A stretch of 64,000 bases of DNA from NCBI GenBank assembly GCA_021582295.1, contig CP091137.1:638001-702000 (forward strand), in the 5' to 3' direction. Below, piece by piece: positions 9,145-18,530 of this stretch. Each line of letters starts with the position of its first letter. The first letter of the stretch is position 1. Under the pieces are notes generated by a model. The model saw nothing but the letters and a program-made list of their open reading frames with translations, was not told the origin of the DNA and ran no database searches. The position numbers were made by a program, and so were the translations under genes. The stretch is from Candidatus Thiovulum stygium (GTDB lineage Bacteria > Campylobacterota > Campylobacteria > Campylobacterales > Thiovulaceae).

Positions 9145-10206
9145 TTAAGAAAGTTGATCTATTTTTTCGACCTCATCAATAAATCTATTAACAAGTTCGT
9201 TTTCAGGTAAATTTGCAACGATTTCACCTTTAACCATTATGAGACCACGACCACGACCAAAAGCAATAGCAACATCAGCATGTTTAGCTTCACCAATTGC
9301 ATTTACGACACAGCCCATAACAGATAAATTCAAAGGTTTTTTAATATTTTTAGTCTTTTCTTCAACTAGCTTAACAGCTTCAACTAAATCAGCTTCAAGT
9401 CTGCCACAAGTTGGACACGAAATAATATTGACACCATTTTTTTCGCGACCACTATCTTTTAAAATGGCTCGACCAACTTTTATCTCTTCTTCAAGTTCTC
9501 CCGTAATCGAAACACGAATCGTATCACCAATGCCATCTAATAATAAACTACCAATTCCTATTGCTGATTTTATAGTTCCATGAAAAAGAGTTCCAGCTTC
9601 AGTAACACCTAAATGAAATGGATAATTATTCATTGGTCGTAATTTACGATAAGCTTCAACAGTTCGAGGAACATCACTAGCTTTTAAAGAAATTTTTATA
9701 TTATTAAAACCTAAATCTTCAAGAAATTTTATATTATAATCTGCACTTGCGACCATTCCATCGGCAGTTGCACCATAACGATTTTCAAACTCTTTTTCGA
9801 GACTTCCACCATTTACACCAATTCTAATAGGCAGATTTCGTTCTTGACAAGCTTTAACAACTTCACGAACTCTATCTTTTGAACCAATATTTCCTGGATT
9901 AATTCTTATGCCATCAACATATTTTGAACTAATTAAAGCGAGTTTATAATTAAAATGAATATCAGCAATTAATGGTATAGCTGTTCGTTTGCGAATTTCT
10001 TCAAGAGCAAAAGCATCTTCCATTTCAGGAACAGCAACTCTAACGATATCAGCTCCAGCAAAATGCAAACGATTAATTTGACTAACTGTATTTTCAATAT
10101 CAGCAGTTTTTGAAAAAGTCATCGATTGAACGGAAATCGGAGAATCACCTCCAATTCCGACATTTCCGACAAATATCTTTTTAGTTGGATATCTATCTAT
10201 TTTCAT
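9145..10206 (-). CDS. ispG: 4-hydroxy-3-methylbut-2-enyl-diphosphate synthase
   Basis: At 353 residues this is a standard bacterial IspG (GcpE). It has [10 protein letters not shown] near the start, the TIM-barrel stretch [10 protein letters not shown], and the cluster ligands in ISCPTCGR and VMGCVVN that hold the [4Fe-4S] centre. It converts MEcPP to HMBPP in the MEP isoprenoid pathway. dxs of the same pathway is at 57829-59694. A small membrane protein gene ends 2 bases upstream and is probably in the same operon. A GATGAGGT copy encodes FIDEVEK at the C-terminus. Confidence 0.97.
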   Translation of the reverse strand: MKIDRYPTKKIFVGNVGIGGDSPISVQSMTFSKTADIENTVSQINRLHFAGADIVRVAVPEMEDAFALEEIRKRTAIPLIADIHFNYKLALISSKYVDGIRINPGNIGSKDRVREVVKACQERNLPIRIGVNGGSLEKEFENRYGATADGMVASADYNIKFLEDLGFNNIKISLKASDVPRTVEAYRKLRPMNNYPFHLGVTEAGTLFHGTIKSAIGIGSLLLDGIGDTIRVSITGELEEEIKVGRAILKDSGREKNGVNIISCPTCGRLEADLVEAVKLVEEKTKNIKKPLNLSVMGCVVNAIGEAKHADVAIAFGRGRGLIMVKGEIVANLPENELVNRFIDEVEKIDQLS

Positions 10207-10208
10207 TT

Positions 10209-10472
10209 TTACTCATTTTCTCCACTAGCAATTTCACTTAAATCTTTTGAATCATCTGATTCTGATGAGGTATCACTATTTTGAGTTTGAGTTTGAGTTG
10301 GATTTTGATCAAATTCTTCAGAATGAGCTTCAAGATTTTCGTGAGACTCTTTTACAACTGAATAACCACAATCTGTGCAAGTTGCATCTTTAGGATATGA
10401 ATCTGTTAAAACAGATCCAATTATTCCTCCACCAATTGCACTTAAAAATAAAACGGCAAGAGCTGTTAGCAT
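10209..10472 (-). CDS. Small membrane protein with CxxC
   Basis: The 87-residue product starts with a hydrophobic, Gly-rich segment ([21 protein letters not shown]), then a CTDCG pair, then a low-complexity acidic Ser/Thr/Gln/Glu tail. I infer a single-span inner-membrane protein with a small metal- or thiol-binding knuckle. A GAGAG-type ribosome site precedes the ATG and the gene runs into ispG with a 2-base gap. I do not recognise a family. The GATGAGGT copy here is read antisense, giving Thr-Ser-Ser. Confidence 0.6.
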   Translation of the reverse strand: MLTALAVLFLSAIGGGIIGSVLTDSYPKDATCTDCGYSVVKESHENLEAHSEEFDQNPTQTQTQNSDTSSESDDSKDLSEIASGENE

Positions 10473-10642
10473 ATTTTTATCTCTCTTTTTTTTAATTTAG
10501 AATTTTATAATTATTTTATCGGAAAATTTATTTATAAAAAAAGTGTCTGTTTTAAGATTTTTATCTACTAATTTTGATAAAATTAGAATATAAAATAAAA
10601 AAATATTTATACTTATACTCATAAAAAAAAGGTAGAAATAAT

Positions 10643-10981
10643 TTGACAGAGACACATTTTGAAAAAAGTTTTAAAGTTAAAACACTTTATTATAAATACT
10701 CTCTTGATAAAGATTGGTCAATAAGATATCATCTTATTTATAAAGATAAAAAAGAATATCAAAATCAATGGATATTAAAATCTCATTCATTGCGAGAACA
10801 TATTTTAATTACTAGAAAATTAGCTGATGAATATATAGAAAAATATAGTTCTAGTTCCAGATTGATTTTAGGCTTTTATTATAGTGGTAATTATAGAAAA
10901 ATAGAGATATCTAATTTAGGAGAACTATTTTTTTATATCGATAAAGAAAAAGGTTATGAATTATCTGATACTAATTTATAA
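10643..10981 (+). CDS. Hypothetical protein, 112 aa
   Basis: A soluble, Tyr- and Lys-rich protein without signal peptide or membrane segment. The start is a TTG preceded by AAAAGGTAG. The pattern of alternating hydrophobic strands with several Tyr suggests a small beta-rich fold, but no family is recognised. It diverges from the ispG operon across a 170-base AT-rich gap in which no clear promoter can be fixed. It is followed by the lipoprotein gene. Confidence 0.55.
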   Translation: MTETHFEKSFKVKTLYYKYSLDKDWSIRYHLIYKDKKEYQNQWILKSHSLREHILITRKLADEYIEKYSSSSRLILGFYYSGNYRKIEISNLGELFFYIDKEKGYELSDTNL

Positions 10982-11071
10982 CCTTTATTTTATATAAAAA
11001 TTTGTCCATTTAGCTTATAGGCAGTTTGGTAAAATTACCACAATAAATAATTTTATATTGGAGATGAAATA

Positions 11072-11412
11072 TTGAAGTTTAGATATTTAGCAACAATTTC
11101 TGTTGTAACTATTTTTTGGTCAGGTTGTTCTCAAGAAGGACAAAATAAAATAAGTAGAGCTATTCAAAATTGGACTGGCACAAATGGAGTTTTAGATATT
11201 TATGCAGGTGATAAACTTATTAAAAGATTTATCGCTATTGATAAATTAACAACAGCTGTTGCAACTGATGGTGAGCGAGAACGACCATATAGATATGGTT
11301 ATGGCTATGGAGATGAAAATTTTAATTTTAAAATAGATGATAATGAAAAAAAGTATATTTTGAATTTAGTGACTATTCTACAAGTTATATTTTTTACGAA
11401 AACAGTAAATAG
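11072..11412 (+). CDS. Putative lipoprotein, frameshifted near the end
   Basis: A TTG start follows a TTGGAGATG ribosome site. The N-terminus is a lipoprotein signal ending FWSGC, so Cys is the likely lipidation site. The middle contains GVLDIYAGDKLIKRF and a Tyr/Gly-rich GYGYGDENFNFKIDDNEKK. In the literal frame the last residues turn hydrophobic (to 11416). If the A7 run at 11346-11352 had one more A, the end would read VYFEFSDYSTSYIFYENSK and stop at 11412. That ending matches my memory of similar epsilonproteobacterial lipoproteins, so I take it as the true end. Function is unknown. Confidence 0.65.
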
Positions 11413-11438
11413 TTAAATTAGAATGCGACTTTAAAAAA

Positions 11439-13148
11439 GTGGAAAATAGTCTTGAAAAGAGAGAATTACTAGAATTTGATTATTCTGTTTTGATCGTTGA
11501 AAACAATCGCAAACGAGCCTTAAATTTAAAATATATTCTCGATGGACTTTATAATACCTATGTTGTAAGAAATATAGAAGAAGCTAAAGATTTTTTAAAA
11601 ACCAAGCTTCCTGATATTATTATTACAAATTATAGTTTTGTAAAAGATGGCGGATTAATTTATCAAAATGAAACTAATTTAACAGCTTTAGATCTTTCAA
11701 AATTTATTCATAAAAGTGAAGATATTGTTATTTCTGCTATTCCTATTATAGTAATAATTGAACAAAATAATCCAAAATTAATAGCTCAATTATTACATGA
11801 TGGAATTAATGATGTTATAAAATATCCTTATGATATTTTAGAACTATTGTCAAGAATTGAAACACAAGTTTTAGCTCTAAATGAAAAGAAAAAACTTATT
11901 GGTTCACTTCAAGAAATGATGGAAGATAGCAGAATAAGAACTAGAAAAAATATCGATTTTAGAACTAAAATTCTTGCAAAACATCGTGAAACTTCACTTG
12001 CTTATGAAGATAAAATTAAACAAATGGCTGAAGATATATTTAAATTAGACACTGAAATTCATAAATTAAGATTAGATAATAGTTCTTGTCAAGCTGAAAA
12101 TATAAAATTATTAAATGAAATTAGTGTTTTAAAATCTAAATCAGAAGTTAAAAATACTCAAACACAACAACCAAAACCTACAACAAATCAAACTGCTACT
12201 AAACAAGTTGAACAAGAGCAACCTCAACAGTCAATAGAAGATTTAGCTGAAGAAGATATAAATCAAATTGAATATCTTGTAAAATATATAAATAGTGAGT
12301 TTCTATTTGAAGATAATTCTATTAAATATATTTCAGATCGCATTTTAGAAGCTAATGATATCGATTTTAAAAAAATAGATAATTTTTCTTTTATTTTTAA
12401 TATTCAAAAAATTATACGAAAATGGATTAAAATAGATTTAGAATCATTTAGAGACAAATGTCAAAATAATGGCTATTTAACTCGTTGTAAAAGATATTTT
12501 GAACCAACTATTGATTTTTTATTAAAAAATTATATAAATAAATTTTTATTTTTTATGTCAATAAATTTACTTGAAAGAATAGGCGAAAAAAATGAAAATG
12601 CTACTAAATTTTTAAAATTTTATGATGGTAAAATTGAAATAGCTTTAAATGGTGTTAGATATCAAAAACCTCTTGTTGGTAGTGATGATAAAGATAATTC
12701 ATGGAATATGATCTCGATTATTCAAATTATTAATCAACGAGCAAATGGACATAAATTATTAGTTGAACAACTTGCTATTATTCAAAAAATTAATACTGAT
12801 ATTGACGAAATTAAAAAACAGTTTGATTCTTTTTTATCAGCTGATGGTCTTTTAAATGAAGAACTTAAAAAACAGAGACCTCTTGAAGAAAAATTTGACC
12901 TTGTTGATAATTTATTACAAGATGAAATGAGAAAAAGTAGAGACTATACAAAAACTCAAGACTTGGAAACAAAAGCGAAACAGCTATCAAAATTAAAAGA
13001 AGCTTATTTAAAACTAAAAACTACAAAAGATACTTTATCATCTAAATATACAAAACAGGTCGCTTACTATAAACCAACTGAAGAAAAATTTGAAAAAGTT
13101 GCTCTTTCTGTTGCAAAAGTAATGTTAAAAGTTAAGGTTATTAGCTGA
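11439..13148 (+). CDS. Degenerate response-regulator (pseudo-receiver) protein with coiled coils
   Basis: Residues 14-155 follow a CheY-like fold: YSVLIVENN replaces the acidic pair, PDIIITNYSF has Asn where the phospho-accepting Asp should be, and VIKYPYDILEL stands in the Lys-Pro position. The domain is therefore probably not phosphorylated by the usual route. Long coiled-coil helices follow (about 155-240), then a Gln/Pro-rich linker, a helical domain and a second coiled coil to residue 569. There is no DNA-binding or GGDEF domain. I infer a protein-binding scaffold in the cytoplasm. It starts with GTG and ends 1 base before the M16 gene. Confidence 0.6.
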   Translation: MENSLEKRELLEFDYSVLIVENNRKRALNLKYILDGLYNTYVVRNIEEAKDFLKTKLPDIIITNYSFVKDGGLIYQNETNLTALDLSKFIHKSEDIVISAIPIIVIIEQNNPKLIAQLLHDGINDVIKYPYDILELLSRIETQVLALNEKKKLIGSLQEMMEDSRIRTRKNIDFRTKILAKHRETSLAYEDKIKQMAEDIFKLDTEIHKLRLDNSSCQAENIKLLNEISVLKSKSEVKNTQTQQPKPTTNQTATKQVEQEQPQQSIEDLAEEDINQIEYLVKYINSEFLFEDNSIKYISDRILEANDIDFKKIDNFSFIFNIQKIIRKWIKIDLESFRDKCQNNGYLTRCKRYFEPTIDFLLKNYINKFLFFMSINLLERIGEKNENATKFLKFYDGKIEIALNGVRYQKPLVGSDDKDNSWNMISIIQIINQRANGHKLLVEQLAIIQKINTDIDEIKKQFDSFLSADGLLNEELKKQRPLEEKFDLVDNLLQDEMRKSRDYTKTQDLETKAKQLSKLKEAYLKLKTTKDTLSSKYTKQVAYYKPTEEKFEKVALSVAKVMLKVKVIS

Positions 13149-13149
13149 A

Positions 13150-14460
13150 ATGGTCAAATCTTTTATAATTACAACTATATCTATAATATTTACGGAGTCA
13201 TTAATGAGTGCTTCTTTAGAAAAAATAGTAATTCGAGATAAAAATATATCTTATATTTATGAAGAGAGTCATCAATTGCCAATTGTCTCTTTACAACTTG
13301 TTTTTACTGGTCTTCGCGATATTTCAGAAAATAATCTTTCTGGAATTGGCAATTTTACAGCTTCACTTCTAAATGAAGGAACTACAATATCAGGTGATGA
13401 GAATTTTTCTGAAAAACTTGATGAACGAGCAATACAATTAAGTGCCTCTGCAAATGATGGTTCTTTATCTATTCATCTTGATGTTTTAAAAGAAAATTTA
13501 AATCCTGCTATTGACTTATTAGCAGAACTTATTAAATATCCAAATTTTCAAGAAAATCCTTTTAATCGAGTTAGAAATCAAATTTTAAGTGATATTCTTC
13601 AGAAAGAGTCCGATTTTGATTATCTTGCTAATATTGGTTTAAATGCTCTTTTATTTAATGGAACTCCATTATCAAAACCAGAAATTGGAACTATTGAAGA
13701 TATTGAAAAAATATCGCTAAAAGATATCGAAAATTTCTATAAATCTAAAATTGTGTTGTCTAATTTATTACCTGTAATTGGTGGAGATATTAATAAAACT
13801 GAAGCTGAAAATATTATATTTAAACTAGCATCTCTTTTAGAAAATGGGGAACAAGGTTTCACTCAGAATTTTGCAGTTACCTCATCAAAAGGTAGTGAAA
13901 AAATTTCAAAACGAGATACCAAACAAGCTTATATATATTTTGGTGCTCCTCTAAATTTAAAATTTGGAGATAACGAAAACTATAAAATGAAAATCGCCTC
14001 TTTTATTCTTGGTTCATCTGGTTTTGGTAGCCGTTTAATGGAAGAAGTTCGAGTAAAATCTGGTTTGGCATATTCTGTTAAAGCTTCTAGTTCTTTATCT
14101 AAAAGTCGTTCATATTTTTCTGGACATCTTCAAACTAAAACTACAAATTTAATTAAAGCTAAAAATTTAGTTATAAAAGTTATCGAAGATTTTGTTAAAA
14201 ATGGTGCAACTCTTGAAGAATTAGATTCTGCTAAAAAATTTATTCTTGGAAGCGAACCATTGCGAACTGAATCACTTTCTCAAAGAATGCAACGAGCTTT
14301 TAGCGAATATCATATGAATAAACCTCTTGGTTATTCTAAAATTGAACTTGACAATATTTCGAAATTATCTTTAGATGATTTAAATAAATTTATAAAAGAA
14401 CATAGTGAAATTTTAGATTTATCATTTTTTATTATAACAGCTGAAACTGAATCGGAATAA
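13150..14460 (+). CDS. M16 peptidase-like protein lacking the zinc motif
   Basis: The 436-residue product has the M16 (pitrilysin/processing peptidase) fold with both halves. GIGNFTASLLNEGT stands where active members carry HxxEH, and RLMEEVRVKSGLAYSV is the usual C-terminal Arg/Tyr region. The missing HxxEH means it is probably the non-catalytic type, which normally pairs with an active subunit. None lies adjacent. The N-terminus (VKSFIITTISIIFTESLMSAS) looks like a signal peptide, placing it in the periplasm. It is close-packed with the genes on both sides. Confidence 0.8.
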   Translation: MVKSFIITTISIIFTESLMSASLEKIVIRDKNISYIYEESHQLPIVSLQLVFTGLRDISENNLSGIGNFTASLLNEGTTISGDENFSEKLDERAIQLSASANDGSLSIHLDVLKENLNPAIDLLAELIKYPNFQENPFNRVRNQILSDILQKESDFDYLANIGLNALLFNGTPLSKPEIGTIEDIEKISLKDIENFYKSKIVLSNLLPVIGGDINKTEAENIIFKLASLLENGEQGFTQNFAVTSSKGSEKISKRDTKQAYIYFGAPLNLKFGDNENYKMKIASFILGSSGFGSRLMEEVRVKSGLAYSVKASSSLSKSRSYFSGHLQTKTTNLIKAKNLVIKVIEDFVKNGATLEELDSAKKFILGSEPLRTESLSQRMQRAFSEYHMNKPLGYSKIELDNISKLSLDDLNKFIKEHSEILDLSFFIITAETESE

Positions 14461-14468
14461 ACTATATT

Positions 14469-15662
14469 ATGGGTCTCTTAAAATTTGCCGAAAGGTTTTT
14501 TCCAAAAACATATATTGGAATCTGGAATAATAATGGTATGTATAATATTGCTATTCGTTATATATATCCATCAGGTAAAATCGAAAATGAATTACAAACT
14601 TTTGATGCAGATGTAGAACCTCAAAAAATGTTTGATTTTCTTGAAGAAATACAACAAAATAATATTTTTACTTATATTGCTATTCTTGATCAATCTATTA
14701 TTCAAGGAGCTTTACCTGTTGAAGGGAAAGTTAAACTTTTGGAATTTGATGAAATTAAAAATCTAAATGATTTTAATGATATATTTTTTCGAGAAATGAA
14801 TGGTTGGACTCTATATACATCTCATTCTGAATTATTAAAAATTCAAAATCAATTTAATAATACGGGAATCGATTATATTTTTTCTCCATTTTTGATTTTA
14901 ATTTCGGCAAGAGAGACTTTTAACTTACCTAAAAATACTGCTATATTTATACTTGCTGAAAAAAACTTACTTATATTTTCTATATTTAAAGGCAATAAAT
15001 TATTATATGGCGAAATAGTTAAAGATGTAGATACAAACGAATTGGTTATCGATGAGGTCAAAAGTATTCTCGAAGAAACAGAAGATAAAAATGAAGAAAT
15101 TATTACTCAACATATATCTCCAAAAATAGAAAAAGTTGCAAAACATCAAAATCAAGCACATAGTGCTTTTTTCGATGAAAATTCAATTGAACTTGATCTT
15201 TTAGATTCAGATTTAGAAAAAGCTATACATGAAGATGATGAAAAATTACATGAAGAACTTTTAAAATTAGATTTTAAAGAATTGCAAGATAATAAAAAAA
15301 TAAATTTGCAAGAAAAACCAATAAAACAAGATAAAAAAATATATTCAATTGAGCTTGAAAAAATGTTATCAGATGGACTTGAAGAAGAGATAAAAATTGA
15401 AGAAGAGCGACTTCACGAAGGCGAAGTAAATCATCAATTATTATATTTTACAATTCAAAATGGAGTAAATAAATTTTATCACGATAAAGTTTTCTCTTCT
15501 GATTTTATAGAGAATTGTTATATTTTAACAAGTTTAAAAATAGATGGTAATTTTTTAAGTAAAATTGAAACTGAATTTAGTTTTGAAACTGAAAAAATTA
15601 AAATAGATATTGCTGAAAAAATAATTCAGCTTATAGGAGAAGAGATTGAAAACAAAATATAG
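14469..15662 (+). CDS. Hypothetical protein, possible PilM/GspL-like
   Basis: The 397-residue protein has an N-terminal half of alternating strands and helices (to about 200), then a very acidic, Glu/Asp/Lys-rich linker (about 200-310), then a short folded C-terminus. It overlaps by 17 bases a gene for a one-span PilN-like protein. That order, actin-fold-like cytoplasmic protein then small membrane protein, is what PilM-PilN or GspL-GspM pairs show. The assignment rests on layout, not on a recognised motif. A GATGAGGT copy encodes VIDEVKS. Confidence 0.45.
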   Translation: MGLLKFAERFFPKTYIGIWNNNGMYNIAIRYIYPSGKIENELQTFDADVEPQKMFDFLEEIQQNNIFTYIAILDQSIIQGALPVEGKVKLLEFDEIKNLNDFNDIFFREMNGWTLYTSHSELLKIQNQFNNTGIDYIFSPFLILISARETFNLPKNTAIFILAEKNLLIFSIFKGNKLLYGEIVKDVDTNELVIDEVKSILEETEDKNEEIITQHISPKIEKVAKHQNQAHSAFFDENSIELDLLDSDLEKAIHEDDEKLHEELLKLDFKELQDNKKINLQEKPIKQDKKIYSIELEKMLSDGLEEEIKIEEERLHEGEVNHQLLYFTIQNGVNKFYHDKVFSSDFIENCYILTSLKIDGNFLSKIETEFSFETEKIKIDIAEKIIQLIGEEIENKI

Positions 15663-16178
15663 TTATATTTCGCCTCGTAAAAAAAGTGTTATTTCTGCTG
15701 AAGTAGGACTTTTAATCTCATTTTTGGACTTATTTTTATATTTATTTTTGCAATGCTCTGGTATTTGTCTATGAAAATAGATATGTATGAAGATCTAAAA
15801 TTAAGCTATTCTCATCAAACAGAACAGATTAAATATCAAACAAGTTTGATTGAAGAAGAAATAACTGTCCTTCAAACAAGTTTAGACAAAGCTATTTATT
15901 TATCTAAACATAATGAATTATTAGCTAATTCAATTGCAAATCTTTTAAATCTTGTACCTGAAAAAATTACTCTATCAAAAGTAGAACTTGACGAGAAAAA
16001 AGTAACAGTTTATGGTGTTACTCCTTCAAAAGATATTTATAATTTATTAATGTTAGCTCCTTTAAAAGCTATTTTTGATAGTAGTTATACAAATTTTTAT
16101 CTCGAAGAAAACGGCTGGTATAAATTTGTTTCGCATAATTCTATGGATAATAATTTAACTATCTTTAGAAATAAATAA
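15646..16178 (+). CDS. PilN-like single-span membrane protein, frameshifted
   Basis: A TTG at 15646 follows AGGAGAAGAG and opens MKTKYSYISPRKKSVISAEV, then a membrane segment. The frame is lost near 15721-15727 (T5 then GG). With one more base the segment reads on as LGLIFIFIFAMLWYLSM and joins the open frame that ends at 16178, about 178 residues. After the membrane helix comes a coiled coil and a small domain with LVPEKITLSKVELDEKKVTVYG, which is what the PilN/GspL-C type periplasmic domain looks like. Translation is probably coupled to the upstream gene. Confidence 0.6.
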
Positions 16179-16195
16179 AAATATAGGAATTCTTT

Positions 16196-16888
16196 TTGAA
16201 CAAAATTATAACTTTTCTTGGATTAACTTCTCTGATATTTTCTAATAATTTTAAAATATTAGAGATTGACAAAAGCGGAGAATTTGGAAAAATATCCACG
16301 AATTCAAATTTAATTCACATTGGTGAAACTGGAATTGTAGAAAAAAGAATAAATAATAATCATAGTTCTATTATCTCATATGGTGAATATCTTGGCAATG
16401 GAAAAGTTTATTTTAAAATATTTAATGCTCTTGAACAAGAAAATCTAGTTAGAGGTAATTGGAAACCAAATATAGGTGATAATTTATTATTTAGAACTAA
16501 TTCTAATAGAGCAATTATAATTGCTGATAGTTTTGAAAACTATTTACAAATCGAAAAAAAATTTAATCGAGATTGGATTCATCCAGATTTATTTAAAATG
16601 GTTTTAACTATAAATGGACATAGATCACCTCTTTTAAGTGATTTTCGAGAATTTTGCGAAGAAAATTCAGTCGGTAGAATATTTTTTAGTTTTAAAAATA
16701 GCATTGTTGAAACTGATTGTCTCTCAATGCGAGAAATTTCATCTTATCTAGTGATAAAAAAAGCTGGAGAAATTCAAAAGCCTTTTTATAGTCGAATTGA
16801 AGAAATCGAACCAAATTGGTTTGGTGAAGGTAAAGATGAAATTGGAGAATTCGAGAGTTATTACCGATCAATTCTTGAACGAAAATAA
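16196..16888 (+). CDS. Plasminogen-binding protein PgbA N-terminal domain protein
   Basis: The 230-residue product starts with TTG and a short hydrophobic segment. It matches the N-terminal domain of Helicobacter pylori PgbA/PgbB, with IHIGETGIVEKRI, SSIISYGEY and a later DWIHPDLFKMVL. In H. pylori the plasminogen binding lies in a C-terminal Lys-rich extension, which is absent here, so plasminogen binding should not be inferred. In Campylobacterota this domain gene commonly lies just ahead of flgG, as here (27-base gap). Confidence 0.75.
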   Translation: MNKIITFLGLTSLIFSNNFKILEIDKSGEFGKISTNSNLIHIGETGIVEKRINNNHSSIISYGEYLGNGKVYFKIFNALEQENLVRGNWKPNIGDNLLFRTNSNRAIIIADSFENYLQIEKKFNRDWIHPDLFKMVLTINGHRSPLLSDFREFCEENSVGRIFFSFKNSIVETDCLSMREISSYLVIKKAGEIQKPFYSRIEEIEPNWFGEGKDEIGEFESYYRSILERK

Positions 16889-16915
16889 AATTTAAATTTT
16901 AGGAGATAACTAAAA

Positions 16916-17704
16916 ATGTTAAGATCGATTTATACAGCTTCAACTGGAATGATTGCTCAACAGACTCAAATAGATACAACTTCGAATAATATAGCCAATG
17001 TTAATACAGTAGGTTATAGAAAACAGAGAGCAGAATTTGCTGATTTAATGTATCAAGTTTCTGAATATGCAGGAACTGCTACAAGTTCAACAACAAATTC
17101 ACCAACTGGACTTGAAGTTGGTCTTGGAGTTCGTCCAACAGCAATTACAAAAATATTTTCTCAAGGTAACTTTCAAAATACTGGAAATAATCTTGATATG
17201 GCTATAACTGGAAATGGCTTTTTTCAAATTGAATTACCTGATGGAAAAATCGCATATACTCGAAATGGTGCTTTTAAATTAAATCAAGATGGTCAAGTTG
17301 TAAATAGTGCTGGTTATAAACTAATTCCTGAAATTGTTGTTCCAAATGATACTACAGATATAGCTATTGGTGCTGATGGAGTTGTTTCTGTTATTCAAGC
17401 TGGACAACAAGGAGCACAACAATTAACTCAATTAGAACTTGCAACTTTTGTCAATCCTGCAGGTCTTCATGCTCTCGGAGATAATTTATTATTAGGAACT
17501 GATGCTTCTGGTGGTCCAATTGTTTCAACTCCGGGGCTAAATGGTGCTGGAAATATTGAACAGGGTTTCGTCGAATTAAGTAATGTTCAACTTGTTATTG
17601 AATTAACTGATCTAATTACTGGACAAAGAGCATATGAAGCTAACTCAAAAGCGATTACAACTTCTGACGAAATGCTACAAACTGTAAATGGACTTAAACG
17701 GTAA
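16916..17704 (+). CDS. flgG: Flagellar basal-body distal rod protein FlgG
   Basis: At 262 residues this is a full-length FlgG. It begins LRSIYTASTGMIAQQ, carries the rod signature NNIANVNTVGYRKQRAEF, has MAITGNGFFQI and ends with NVQLVIELTDLITGQRAYEANSKAI, all standard. It forms the distal rod of the flagellar basal body. A TTTAGGAGATAA ribosome site precedes the ATG. It follows the PgbA-domain gene and precedes panB by 8 bases. Confidence 0.97.
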   Translation: MLRSIYTASTGMIAQQTQIDTTSNNIANVNTVGYRKQRAEFADLMYQVSEYAGTATSSTTNSPTGLEVGLGVRPTAITKIFSQGNFQNTGNNLDMAITGNGFFQIELPDGKIAYTRNGAFKLNQDGQVVNSAGYKLIPEIVVPNDTTDIAIGADGVVSVIQAGQQGAQQLTQLELATFVNPAGLHALGDNLLLGTDASGGPIVSTPGLNGAGNIEQGFVELSNVQLVIELTDLITGQRAYEANSKAITTSDEMLQTVNGLKR

Positions 17705-17712
17705 TATATAAT

Positions 17713-18530
17713 TTGAGTATTATAAACGATAAAAAAAAATAAATAAATTAACTATTTCAGCCATTAAAAATAAAAAAAATATCGAAAAACTAACTATGAT
17801 TACAGCTTATGATTCGCTTTTTGCAAAATTATTTGATGGTGAAATTGATATTATCTTAGTTGGTGATAGTTTAAATATGAGTTTCCGTGGCGAACAAGAT
17901 ACTCTTTCGGCAAATATGGAAATTATGCTTTACCACACTAAAGCTGTTTGCAATGGCTCAAAAAATAGTTTTATTATTGCTGATATGCCTTTCGGTTCAA
18001 CTGTAAATAAAGAAATCGCTTTACAAAATAGTATTCGTTTTTATAATGAAACTTGTGCAGATGCCATTAAAATTGAAGGTGGAATCGAACGAACAGATAT
18101 TATTAAATATTTAACTGATAATGGCATTGCCGTTTGCGGACATATTGGTTTAATGCCTCAAAATGTTCGCGGTGATGGTGGCTATTTTGTTCGTGGTCGC
18201 GATGAAATTTCTCAAGAAAAATTGATTCGCGATGCTAAAGCTCTCGAAAATGCAGGTGTTTTTTTAATAGTTCTCGAAGGTGTTCTTGAAAATGTTGCAA
18301 AACAAATAACTGAATCAGTTTCGATTCCTGTTATTGGCATTGGTGCTGGAAAATATGTTGATGGTCAAGTTCTTGTTTGGTCTGATATGCTTGGATTTTT
18401 TATTGATTTTAAACCAAAATTTGTAAAGCAATATTTAAATGGTGGCGAACTTGTTAAAAAAGCAGTTAAAAATTATAGCGATGAGGTAAAAAATGGAGAT
18501 TTCCCAACCAGAGAAAATATATACAAATAG
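17713..18530 (+). CDS. panB: 3-methyl-2-oxobutanoate hydroxymethyltransferase, frameshifted near start
   Basis: The uninterrupted frame from 17796 opens MITAYDSLFAKL and carries ILVGDSLNMSFRG, GGIERTDII, HIGLMPQ and VIGIGAG, all of PanB, but it lacks the usual first 25 or so residues. Those are encoded just upstream from a TTG at 17713 (MSIINDKKK) in another frame. One extra A in the A9 run at 17731-17739 joins the two as KINKLTISAIKNKKNIEKLT then MITAYD, giving 272 residues. PanB makes ketopantoate for coenzyme A synthesis. Its end overlaps the next gene by 38 bases. Confidence 0.93.
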
